Below, piece by piece: positions 19,568 through 27,975 of a stretch of 30,000 nucleotides of DNA; position 1 is the stretch's first letter, and the number at the start of each line of letters is the position of its first letter. Location: NCBI GenBank assembly GCA_037447655.1, contig JBBHKE010001846.1, positions 1 through 30,000 of the forward strand, written 5' to 3'. The notes beneath the pieces were generated by a model. That model was not told the origin of the DNA, did no database searches, and worked only from the letters and a program-made list of their open reading frames with translations. The DNA is from Zygnema cylindricum. Lineage: Eukaryota > Streptophyta > Zygnematophyceae > Zygnematales > Zygnemataceae. Both the position numbers and the translations under genes were made by a program.

Positions 19568-19914
19568 CTTACACGTAGACTAATTCATTCAACTGAAACT
19601 TTACTCGGGATGCATAGATTCAGTTATGTAGAGTACGGAGTACGGTACAGAAAAGAAACAGATATCGCGCATTTTGTTTCGATAGCGAAACAAATACCGC
19701 GCAAGTATTTATGACCGCTACGATTAAAATCTAGTTTTGATCGTACGGCCGGGAAGGATGCCGAGATCGCGGAAGAGAATCGCGGCGGTTTGCAGTCATC
19801 GCCACGTAGAATGACACGTGGTACAATGACATTGGATCGTGGCAACTTCGAAGATTACAAGAACAAATCCGGATATGACATGTGTCGACATTTTGGCCAT
19901 GTCGTACGATGGCC

Positions 19915-19951
19915 GTACAGAAAGTACACCGGCACCTGTACTTTTATGTAC
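19915..19951. repeat. LTR hairpin, element C
   Basis: GTACAGAAAGTACA pairs with TGTACTTTTATGTAC over a short CCGGCACC-like loop. It lies about 107 bp upstream of the TATA box and is deleted from the 3' LTR of the same element. Confidence 0.8.
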
Positions 19952-20057
19952 GACACATTAATTTGATTGGTGCCGTACGTCAGTAGATAAAGTTTTAGAG
20001 AGAGATAGGACTTAGAAAATTTAGGTGGTAGCGGCCCCTCTCCCAGAGAGCACCTTG

Positions 20058-20064
20058 TATAAAT
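20058..20064 (+). promoter_or_regulatory. TATA box of element C 5' LTR
   Basis: TATAAAT in CTTGTATAAATGGC, also present at 23033-23039 in the 3' LTR. It is the best core promoter candidate for the element transcript and lies about 350 bp before the gag ATG. Confidence 0.6.
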
Positions 20065-20413
20065 GGCAAACTTTGGCCAGCCATAACTATTAATTTACTT
20101 GACCATTTTCAGTGATTCTTTTTGCTGCGGACTCAGGGGAGTCCAGGCAACACAAGGGTGTAGCTGGTCAGAGTTTTTGTTTGCCAGGGTGGCTGCATTT
20201 CTAAGGGAAAGTCAAAGTGGGGAATGTTATCCAACAGTCATATTCTAACTTTGCATTCTGTGGTGGAACTGAGCACACAGAAAGTCTTATTTCACTGGGG
20301 TGAATCTATATTCGGGTTCTGATTGTCAAGGGGTCAGTCATTTGGGTTTATATAAACTTGGAGTCGGCACTATCTAGATAAGCTTCTTTTTGATCTGCTT
20401 ACTCTGAGGGCCA

Positions 20414-22144
20414 ATGGAGGTCTCAGAGTTTCAGGTTATGGGCCCACCATCTAGGGTGCCTATGTTCGATGGAACAAACTTCACCTATTGGGAGTTTACA
20501 ATGGCGGGATTGCTTTTTGAGAAACACTTATGGGGAATTGTTTCGGGACAAGTGAGATGTCCGCCACCTGGCTTTGGAGGAGCTTACTATGGAGATTCAT
20601 CTGAGGCTGCCAAGAATATCAACCGGAGCTCAGATGCAACGGAAGGTGAAGGGAAAAATCTTTCCGTGGATAAAGAAATAGGGGAGAAGGAAAATAGGAC
20701 ACCTATGGTGAGGGGAGCTAGGCTCTCAACTATGGTACCACATGTAGGGATTAAAACTAAAGAAAATGACACAAAAATATGGGAATACAAAAACACTATA
20801 GCAAAACATCTCATACTTAGATATGTGTCTAAGTCGATAGCTATCACTCTTTTAAGTCTAACCAAAGCTTCAAAGATATGGGAAGCATTAATTCAGATTT
20901 ATAAGAGTGAGACTATTCAGAGGCAGCAATTAGTAAAACAGGAAATAGATGCCTACGTTTATAAAGGCGGTAGCATGATAGAGTTTTGCAATGATATTGC
21001 TGCGTTATACGTTGAGCTTACTAGTGCGGGATATGTAGAATCTGAGGAGAGTAAGATTAATACACTACTTATGAAACTCCCAGATGAGTACGAAAACATC
21101 ATTTGTCGTATGCAGGCAATGGATGGCTCCTCATGGACTTGGAGCTTTACCATGGGGATAATTCTTGTGAAGGAAAGCACTTTGGAGCTTCGTAGGGGAA
21201 AGGACAGGGTCAATGCATTTTCAGCTTGTGGTGATTGGAGGAAGCGTGATGAGAGGAACGGCGGTGACGAGCGGAAGCATGATGAGAGGAACGGTGGTGA
21301 CGAGCGGAAGCGTGATGAGAGGAACGGTGGTGACCAGCGGAAGCGTGATGAGAGAAAGAAAGACAAAGGTAAATCTTATTGGAACTTTGGTGGAAAGAGA
21401 GGGAGAGGAAAAGAAAGGGGAGCTTTGAAAAAGGGGTTTTGCTTCTTTTGTAGGGAACCGGGTCATTATATGGAGGAATGCCCTTGTTTGGAAAACCTTA
21501 GAAGTTGGAATGTGGATGAGGAGGAAGAAGGGGAAGAGGAGAAAGAGGATGAAGATATTTTAGAGCTTCTCCGGATTAGTAGTATGGGGAAGAGAGAAAA
21601 GCACACAGAAATTCCACGAAAGCAACAGTGTGCTTTTGGAGGTATAAGGGAAGTAAAGAGAGAGGAGGTACTTGAAGGAGTTCAAAATATTGAGGATTGT
21701 TTCATAGATATTTTGGAAACAAAAAACTGGTCGGAAAAGGAGACTTCAATGGATTCCGAGGAAAGGGGAGAATTAATTCTAGAGGGGGTTTTAAAGGATA
21801 GGGGAGAAGAGAAATATTTGACTAAAGGTTTAGGGGAGAAAAAATATTTATTGGGAATTAAAATAGAAAGTGATAGTGGAAAGAATTCCATGGGAAAGAG
21901 TGAGGAAAGTTCAGGAAATGGGGTAATTATCATGGATAAAAATATGAATACGGAAGATGTAGATCTTATGAGGAACTTAGTGGGGACTAGTGTTTTTTGG
22001 GAATATTTGGGGGTGGATGGATTTGACATCACTATTTGGTGTGATGTCACTTGTGAAGATGTGCCTGTAAAAGGGTTATCATCCGGGTATGTGTTGCAGG
22101 TTGGGGATGGGGCTGACTGTTGGAAATGCAAAAAGGGAAAGTAG
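20414..22144 (+). CDS. Intact Gag-derived fusion ORF of non-autonomous copia element C
   Basis: One uninterrupted 576-codon frame. Residues 1-25 (MEVSEFQVMGPPSRVPMFDG) are the copia Gag start; the first ATG lies inside the LTR and the second (20438) inside the PBS, so either could be used. The Gag body has HLWGIVSGQ, then EIDAYVYKGGSMIEFCN and LLMKLPDEYENI (UBN2 type). Next come a charged 11-residue tandem repeat (about 276-313), a basic stretch, and a perfect CCHC knuckle CFFCREPGHYMEEC (343-356). After an acidic patch and RKQQCAF, normally just before protease, the DSGAS box is absent. The frame then runs through KYLLGIKIES (RT end, about 478-487), GVIIMDKNMNTE and WCDVTCEDVPVK (RNase H start, about 542). 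No catalytic site remains. It would make a particle protein but depend on another element for enzymes. Confidence 0.88.
   Translation: MEVSEFQVMGPPSRVPMFDGTNFTYWEFTMAGLLFEKHLWGIVSGQVRCPPPGFGGAYYGDSSEAAKNINRSSDATEGEGKNLSVDKEIGEKENRTPMVRGARLSTMVPHVGIKTKENDTKIWEYKNTIAKHLILRYVSKSIAITLLSLTKASKIWEALIQIYKSETIQRQQLVKQEIDAYVYKGGSMIEFCNDIAALYVELTSAGYVESEESKINTLLMKLPDEYENIICRMQAMDGSSWTWSFTMGIILVKESTLELRRGKDRVNAFSACGDWRKRDERNGGDERKHDERNGGDERKRDERNGGDQRKRDERKKDKGKSYWNFGGKRGRGKERGALKKGFCFFCREPGHYMEECPCLENLRSWNVDEEEEGEEEKEDEDILELLRISSMGKREKHTEIPRKQQCAFGGIREVKREEVLEGVQNIEDCFIDILETKNWSEKETSMDSEERGELILEGVLKDRGEEKYLTKGLGEKKYLLGIKIESDSGKNSMGKSEESSGNGVIIMDKNMNTEDVDLMRNLVGTSVFWEYLGVDGFDITIWCDVTCEDVPVKGLSSGYVLQVGDGADCWKCKKGK
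20434..20448 (+). promoter_or_regulatory. Primer binding site of element C
   Basis: GGTTATGGGCCCACC, identical to element A, starts at the first base after the LTR. It is complementary to the anticodon arm of initiator tRNA-Met and lies inside the gag reading frame (codons 7-12). Confidence 0.75.
21239..21352 (+). repeat. 33-bp coding minisatellite in gag of element C
   Basis: About 3.5 units of a 33-bp repeat (GCGTGATGAGAGGAACGG core) encode the peptide repeat RKRDERNGGDE. Units differ by one or two bases. Elements A and B lack it at this place, so it expanded after their divergence. It makes the region just before the knuckle strongly charged and may affect RNA binding. Confidence 0.9.
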
Positions 22145-22396
22145 ATTCTGGTTGGATGAAAAGGGGAGAAGGTGGATAAAATCTTTGATCAGATTTATGA
22201 AAAGTGGCATGCAAAATAAAATGTATGATCAACAAGATGAAATTATTTTTGGTCATCTAATACACTTTCTTAAATATAAAAGTATTCGCTTGAAGCTTCA
22301 TGAAGAAAAAAGGAAAAAGGAAAGGAAAATATATATAAATGTATTTGTTGTTTTTGAAGGGAGTTGAAAGTAAAGTAGACTAGAAAATAAGGGGAG
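22145..22396 (+). other. Post-ORF remnant and polypurine tract of element C
   Basis: AT-rich sequence after the stop holds no recognised domain. It ends with AGAAAATAAGGGGAG (22382-22396), a polypurine tract directly before the TGTTG of the 3' LTR, which is the plus-strand primer of LTR elements. Confidence 0.75.
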
Positions 22397-23244
22397 TGTT
22401 GAAATTTAAGTATTTTCTAGGTCTAGAGATTGTAAAATAAAAGACAAAAGAAGAGACACTGACAGCTTGCCTCTAACTCTTCACTCAAGTCCCCACACTT
22501 GTCGCAGTCACTAAAGACTTGAGGAGGAGTTAGATCCATGGCTGCCTAGGCTGTCCAAAGAGGAGAGGAAGGCAAGTCTTGATACCTAAAATGTATGACG
22601 GACCGGAGATTTGATCCGGGTACCTGCCGACCGCCAAATTAGACTTTAGCCTTAACCGTTTAGTTTATACTGTTGTTAAATGATATACGGTTTGATAATT
22701 ATATATAGGCTTACACGTAGACTAATTCATTCAACTGAAACTTTACTCGGGATGCATAGATTCAGTTATGTAGAGTACGGAGTACGGTACAGAAAAGAAA
22801 CAGATATCGCGCATTTTGTTTCGATAGCGAAACAAATACCGCGCAAGTATTTATGACGGCTACGATTAAAATCTAGTTTTGATCGTACGGCCGGGAAGGA
22901 TGCCGAGATCGCGGAAGAGAATCGCGGCGGTTTGCGGTCATCGCCACGTAGGATGACACGTGGTACAATGACATTGGATCGTGGCAACTTCGAAGATTAC
23001 AGGTAGCGGCCCCTCTCCCAGAGAGCACCTTGTATAAATGGCAAACTTTGGCCAGCCATAACTATTAATTTACTTGACCATTTTCAGTGATTCTTTTTGC
23101 TGCGGACTCAGGGGAGTCCAGGCTACACAGGGGTGTAGCTGGTCAGAGTTTTTGCTTGCCAGGGTGGCTGCATTTCTAAGGGAAAGTCAAAGTGGGGAAT
23201 GTTATCCAACAGTCATATTCTAACTTTGCATTCTGTGGTGGAAC
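22397..23244 (+). mobile_element. 3' LTR of element C (3'-truncated, internal deletion)
   Basis: It starts TGTTGAAATTT after the PPT. It matches the 5' LTR from 22704, skips the 166 bp equivalent to 19860-20025, and stops matching at GGTGGAAC (23244), about 155 bp before the LTR end. It holds an antisense tRNA-like block (22598-22668) and a TATA box (23033). No target duplication can be assigned because both outer LTR ends are missing. Confidence 0.85.
22598..22668 (-). other. tRNA-like block antisense in element C 3' LTR
   Basis: On the minus strand CCGGA, a TCAAATC loop and TCCGG form a perfect 5-bp T-arm with a 7-base loop, the best in the set. A GGTTAAGG box-A-like word lies upstream at tRNA spacing. 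Confidence 0.5.
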
Positions 23245-23475
23245 CAAATATTTTGAGGAAGTTCTATTGTACAGTTTTCCGAGAACTTCTGAGAACAACA
23301 AAGTCGGTGCTCGGAAAGCCGCACATTATTCGAACGCTCGTTTGTTGCACAAGTGAATTTTTTTCCGGTGGGAATAGGTTATGAATAGGAAGGGTGGAAA
23401 AAACAAAATCTGTACATAACGGCGTTACGATAACTCTGGTAATCTTCGCTCGTACAACTATTATACTGTAATGTA

Positions 23476-23709
23476 CAGTACTCCGTGTATCGCTATTAGT
23501 GTTAATGCTTTTTTGCTACTTAAAACATCATTTCCCCGTACACACTTTACGGATTATAGATCTGACGGCTGCAATTGAAAGCCACGATTCTCACTTCCCC
23601 ATTTGAGGTCTCCAAGTGAAAATCGGATGATTGTGAATGGATAAAAGATGTTTTAAGTGGCAAAAATGTTATCAACACTAAATCACTAATAGGGATACAC
23701 AGTCTATTG
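23476..23709. mobile_element. MITE copy 1 with TA flanks
   Basis: 234 bp flanked by TA on both sides (23474-23475, 23710-23711). Ends read inwards are CAGTACTCCGTGTATCGC and CAATAGACTGTGTATCCC, both followed by CTATTAGTG. A direct-orientation homologue lies at 26397-26628, sharing interior words such as GAAAATCGG and GGATTAT. It has no coding capacity. TA duplication suits the Tc1/mariner group. Confidence 0.7.
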
Positions 23710-23779
23710 TATACCCATGTTTCATCAAACCAGTATCAATGTCAATGTGAGTGTACATATCGCCATGTAGGCTTTTTCA

Positions 23780-23870
23780 TCGTGCACACTCGTTAGATTA
23801 TTAATCTAACGGCTGAGATGAGACGTTGAATTCTCATTTTTTCACCCTCCGATGTTATATTTTCAAATTG
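23780..23870. repeat. Partial third MITE-related segment
   Basis: A CGTGCACACTCGTTAGATTATTAATCTAACGGCTG-type segment mirrors the interior of MITE copy 1 (ACACACTTTACGGATTATAG followed by ATCTGACGGCTG). Terminal repeats were not found, so it is probably a fragment. Confidence 0.4.
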
Positions 23871-24427
23871 AAATCGCAAAATTTGAAGTAAATGGCGAAA
23901 AGAGCGGTTGACGCGAAGGGGGTGTCCCTATGTAATTAGTACTTTGATAAAGTATTTTGGACTCTAGTGAAGATTCTCCGTACTACTTTGAAGAAAGTCC
24001 CAAAGTGCGAAAATGAAATCGGAACTTTGAAATGTTACGGTTGTAGACGTAGGTACAGCTTTGTGACGGTTGAAGACGACTACGAAATTGGTGACGCCAA
24101 CAAAAACAACGACAGTTGTAAACAGCTAGATTTTTGTAATTTTGTGACATTGTAGACGTTTGGGGTTTTGTGACAAGTGACGCCATGCTCACTTCTGACA
24201 ACGTCGACGTCACATATGTAGAAATTAAAGGTTCTTTTAGTATTTTATAGGTTTTGTAAAAGATTAAATGCAGAGAAGAAGCAGAGGCAGTCTGCCTCTA
24301 ACTCGTCTCTTCAGCTCCCACACTTGTCCCATTCACTGAAAGTTGGAGAGGGAGCTAGAGCCATGGCTTCCTATGCTATCCAAAGGGAGACAGACAGTAG
24401 ATTGGTAGATTTACCAAAATGGTACTT

Positions 24428-24514
24428 GATGGACCTATGATTTGAACCTAGTACCCGTTGTCCGTCAAAGTCGTTGTTAGCCGGTAGTTCTATCCAATTA
24501 GTCTAAGACCAATG
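24428..24514 (-). other. tRNA-like block antisense in the solo LTR
   Basis: The minus strand has TAGACTAATTGGATAGAAC, close to a tRNA box A, and GGTTCAAATCA, close to box B, with a T-arm pairing at four of five positions. The acceptor ends do not pair. Confidence 0.5.
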
Positions 24515-24884
24515 TTACGTAGTATAAGGTTTGATAACTATATAAATGTTTACAAGTAGACTATTTCATTTAACGTAATATTAGGACATAGATACAGTTT
24601 ATATTGTATGGGATACGAAACATCTCGAAACGAATATGTCCCATTTGTTTCAAGTGTGAAATAAATACCGCGCAAGAATTTTTGACGGCTAAGATTGAAA
24701 CCCGGTTTCGATCGGACGACCAAGAAGTAAGCCGAGATTGCGGAATAAGATTATGGCGGTTTGCGGTCATCGCCACATCGAATGACACGTGGCACAATCA
24801 CATTGGATTGCGGCATCTCCGGAATTACAGGAACCAATCTAGATATGACATGTGTCGACTTTTTGGCCTTGTCGTATAATGTTC

Positions 24885-24921
24885 GTACAGAAAGTACACC
24901 GACACCTGTACCTTTCTGTAC
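24885..24921. repeat. LTR hairpin, solo LTR
   Basis: GTACAGAAAGTACA faces TGTACCTTTCTGTAC across a short loop; pairing is complete apart from one bulged base. Confidence 0.8.
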
Positions 24922-26149
24922 GACACATTATTATGATTGGTGTCGTAGGTCAGTAGATAGAGCTTTAGAGAGAGTTAAGACTTAGAAAATTTTGGCAGAT
25001 AGGACCCTCTTTGCGAGAGAGCTTCTGTACAAAAGGTCAACTTTGACCCACCATAACTTACTGCCCAAAGGAGCAAATTCAGAGATTCTTTTTGCTATCG
25101 ACCCAGGGGAGTATTGCCTTCACAGGGTGAAGGTGGTCATAGTTTTTGTCTGCTAGGGTGTCATTTATTCTTGCTGAAACACAAAGGGGTCACGGTTATC
25201 CTAAAGGCTTCGTATGAGCTGCCTACTCTCCGAACCTATGGAGGTCTCAAAGTTGCAACATATTCAAGAACTTTCGGCGATGGCTACTCAATTTTGTTTT
25301 TTCGACTTTTCTCACTCGACTTGCCATAAAAATATACATTAATGTAGTCAAAATAATTATTTTGCAAATATCTTTCATTTCATACCAGTACTGTTGTGTC
25401 TCATTTTAATAAGAGTGAGATAAACGTGATAGTTTGAGAGGGGGAGGGGAGAGGCGATGACGGCGCAAAATTGTGCAAATAACCCATGAATGAAAGTGGA
25501 GGTCTAAGACCCTTCGAGATTTTTTTCCGAACATGCTTGTCTTTTCCGTACATGCGCGTGACGGGCAAGGAGAAAATAGTGATTACTCTCCCTCATCCTA
25601 AAATTTTCCCACTCGTGGACGCGTGCGTCGTTTTTCATTCGCTGTTTGGGCAATACTTGACCTGAAAACACCCTCGCGAGGTGATTTTTTATGAAGTTTT
25701 TTGATTGGCTGGATTCTCTTGCCCGAGGCTTGAAAAGAGGAAAAGGCCAAAATGCGTTCATATGTCGACAAACATGCAGTACATTCATAGTATCGAATTG
25801 ACGTTCACTGTCCTTTGGTAAAAATGATTTTCTCGTACGGCTAAAGTTTTTCTCAAAGTTCTTGGAATTTTGGGGCAAAACGGTTGGGAAAAGTCGATAC
25901 TTTGATACATGGGGACACCCCCTAATATCCATAATTTGTGTTCCCTATTATTCCACCTGTCCGTTGTGCATATATACATCCTTCCTTCTAGTATGTATAA
26001 TAACGTCCCTTTTAATAATAAAAATAATAATCTGTCTAATAATAATAAGCTTCATTAAGAAATCGCGACGGTAAACCATCGGACTACACGAACCACTATT
26101 TTGTATAAGTTGAGTCTTACCGATAATGGATATGTACCTTTTTTTAACC

Positions 26150-26260
26150 AACTGGTAGGCGATATGTGAGTACGGCATATCGCTTGGAAAACAATTGCGA
26201 TATTTGACAGACATATCGTTCCGATATGCCGATAAAAAAACATCGCGATTATTTGACTTG
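26150..26260. repeat. Cluster of CGATAT / ATATCG inverted words
   Basis: CGGCATATCG (about 26174) and CGATATGCCG (about 26223) are exact reverse complements about 40 bp apart, with further CATATCG and GCGATAT words around them. It may be the centre of an old MITE. No gene is seen in 25924-26396. Confidence 0.45.
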
Positions 26261-26396
26261 GTTTTCATTGCTACGACTTTTTTGTAAGTGCGTGCTGCGC
26301 AGACCATAACACGTTTCCGTACAAATACAGATCCAATTGTTATATACTTGATATGACATTCTATCCACTGTATACAATACTATACGAAACAATGTA

Positions 26397-26628
26397 CAGT
26401 ACTACACCGTGCATCGCTATTAGTGTTAATGTTTTTTTTATACTTATAATGTATTTTTTCCGTATACGCTTGTCGGATTATGGACCCGACGATTGTGATT
26501 GAAAGGCAATATTCTCACCTTTTTATTGGCGGTCGCCATTCGAAAATCGGGCAAGTGTGCACGGTGGAAAGATGTTTAAAGTGGCGAAAAAATTAGTAAA
26601 ACTAATAGTCATACACGGTGTAGTGTGG
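26397..26628. mobile_element. MITE copy 2 with TA flanks
   Basis: 232 bp flanked by TA (26395-26396, 26629-26630). Ends read inwards are CAGTACTACACCGTG and CCACACTACACCGTG, then YAT and a CTATTAGT word, a terminal repeat of about 30 bp with few mismatches. It is colinear with copy 1 along its length, in the same orientation. Confidence 0.75.
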
Positions 26629-26630
26629 TA

Positions 26631-27345
26631 TTTCTATACATTTACATTTATATCGGCGATAACATTTATTCATCCCGGAGCGATATATCAAGACCTTTTC
26701 GCCATTCAATAACTGATAATATCCGTCATCAGAATTATCGCAATAGAAAATTTACCGATACACCATTACTATTTTGCTTTGGAGGTTTGTAAAAATGAAT
26801 ATACCAACCAAATTCCTGAATTAGACTTGAAAACTTGATCTCACTCTCATTATACCCACTCGAAGATAACTCTTTCAGTAACTAATCAAATAATAATTCT
26901 GAGATTTACCTCTAAATGAATGTGAACCGAAGAAAAAACGAATGAAATTAAATTGATGTTGATATTAAGTATGGCCTCAAAATTATCACGAATGTCAGAT
27001 AAATTTCCGTGTTGTTTTTTTTTTTTTGGTCGTTTCATCGAACATACTCACAACGTGGTTTTTTAGGTTTTTTGAGTTTTTTTGGGTTTTGGAAAACATA
27101 AAACATTCATCAAACATGATATCAGTATTTCACAAACATTATTTCCTTTGAATCGTATTTTTTTTTTACTTTTTATCCTTCCAAAACTTTGAATAGATCT
27201 TAACATCAAAATCCCACAAAAAAAACTCCCAACATTGTGGAACCCTAATAATTGTTAGGAGAGACCTCACTATTCCTGACGAAAAAAAAAAAAAAAAAAA
27301 AACAAAAAAAGAATAGACTCTTTAAGTTTTAAAAAATAATTTTTT

Positions 27346-27376
<31 letters not shown>

Positions 27377-27490
27377 TGGATCGACTCGTTAAGTTTTAAA
27401 AAATAATTTTGTGAAGAAAAAAGAAATCACTCACACAAGTCCTACTGTGTAAACTCACCAATTTGGCAACATTACATGTGGTTTGCCCTA
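26631..27490. other. AT-rich intergenic stretch with poly(A)/poly(T) runs
   Basis: No gene is seen. A-runs of roughly 20 and 25 bases lie near 27280-27305 and 27346-27369. A 24-bp word GTTAAGTTTTAAAAAATAATTT-like is repeated at about 27319 and 27388. These may be remnants of poly(A)-tailed retroposons, but no SINE or LINE body was recognised. Confidence 0.5.
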
Positions 27491-27670
27491 AAATAACTAT
27501 CGCTTCCTCCCTCTCCCTCTCCGCCCCTCTCCCTCTCTGTCCCTCTTACTCTCTCCCTCCCCCTCTTTCTCTCTGTGTCTCTCCCCCTCTCTCTTTCTCT
27601 ATGTTTCTCTCTCTCTCTCCCCTCTCTCTTTCTCTTTGATTTTCTCTCTCTCTCTCTCCCTCTCTAGTTG
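27491..27670. repeat. Polypyrimidine (CT/CCCTCT) low-complexity tract
   Basis: About 180 bp of almost pure C and T on the plus strand. It is downstream of the GT43 stop codon, so if transcribed it would be a purine-rich 3' region. A similar bias continues through the last exon (27770-28650), so tract and exon may have expanded together. Confidence 0.85.
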
Positions 27671-27975
27671 TTCTTTACACTATTAAAACCATTAAAATTT
27701 GCGGTTACTAAAATTTAATCCAAATGTAGTCGAAAAGGAACTCTATGACAAAAAATGAATTCTCTCTCCCTCTCCTCCTCCTCGCTTCACATTCTCCTCC
27801 CTCCCCTTCCTCTCCAACCTCTCCTTCCTCTCCAATTTCTCCTCTCTCCAATCTCTCGTCCTCTTCCTCCCCATTCTCCTCATTCTCCTCCCACTCCTCC
27901 TCATCATTTTTCCCCCTCTCCTTCTCCCCCTCATCTCCTCCTCCTCCCTCTCCTCATTCTCCTCCTCCTCTCTCT

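Larger units (their letters stand above)
19566..20433 (+). mobile_element. 5' LTR of element C (5'-truncated)
   Basis: It matches the 3' LTR (22704-23244) with about six substitutions in roughly 545 shared bases by eye, a sign of recent insertion. It lacks the first about 300 bp of the LTR, replaced by (TA)n. It ends GAGTTTCA directly before the primer binding site. It carries the GTAC hairpin (19915-19951), a TATA box (TATAAAT, 20058-20064) and a predicted transcript start downstream. The stretch 19860-20025 is absent from the 3' LTR. Confidence 0.85.
24217..25257 (+). mobile_element. Solo LTR of the element A family, TSD ACATA
   Basis: It runs TGTAGAAATT...GTTGCA and is flanked by exact 5-bp direct repeats ACATA (24212-24216, 25258-25262). 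It aligns with LTR A, fixing the LTR length at about 1041 bp. It contains an antisense tRNA-like block (24428-24514) and the GTAC hairpin (24885-24921). The CTATGGAGGTCTC start-codon region lies just before its end, which proves that this ATG is LTR sequence. No internal element sequence remains. Confidence 0.93.
23917..25923. mobile_element. Non-autonomous TIR element split by a solo LTR
   Basis: The left end AGGGGGTGTCCCTATGTA (23917-23934) and the right end (25906-25923) are an 18-bp terminal inverted repeat with one mismatch. Removing the solo LTR and one ACATA leaves 961 bp. The interior matches, inverted, about 150-940 of the window. It holds a decayed CTCGCGAG palindrome at 25669-25683. 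I saw no transposase motif; the 142-codon frame at 25504-25932 has no recognisable domain. A clear flanking target duplication was not found, so the superfamily is open. Confidence 0.65.

Noticed and set aside
19457-19714. 85-codon frame with an Ile-Tyr repeat
   Set aside because: Pure translation of the (TA)n microsatellite and LTR sequence.
21213-21466. Other frames over the 33-bp repeat in gag
   Set aside because: A repeat unit divisible by three keeps several frames open; only the frame with Gag motifs on both sides is supported.
25504-25932. 142-codon minus-strand frame
   Set aside because: It lies wholly within the non-autonomous TIR element and ends beyond its terminal repeat. No motif is seen and the inverted homologue at the left end is not open.
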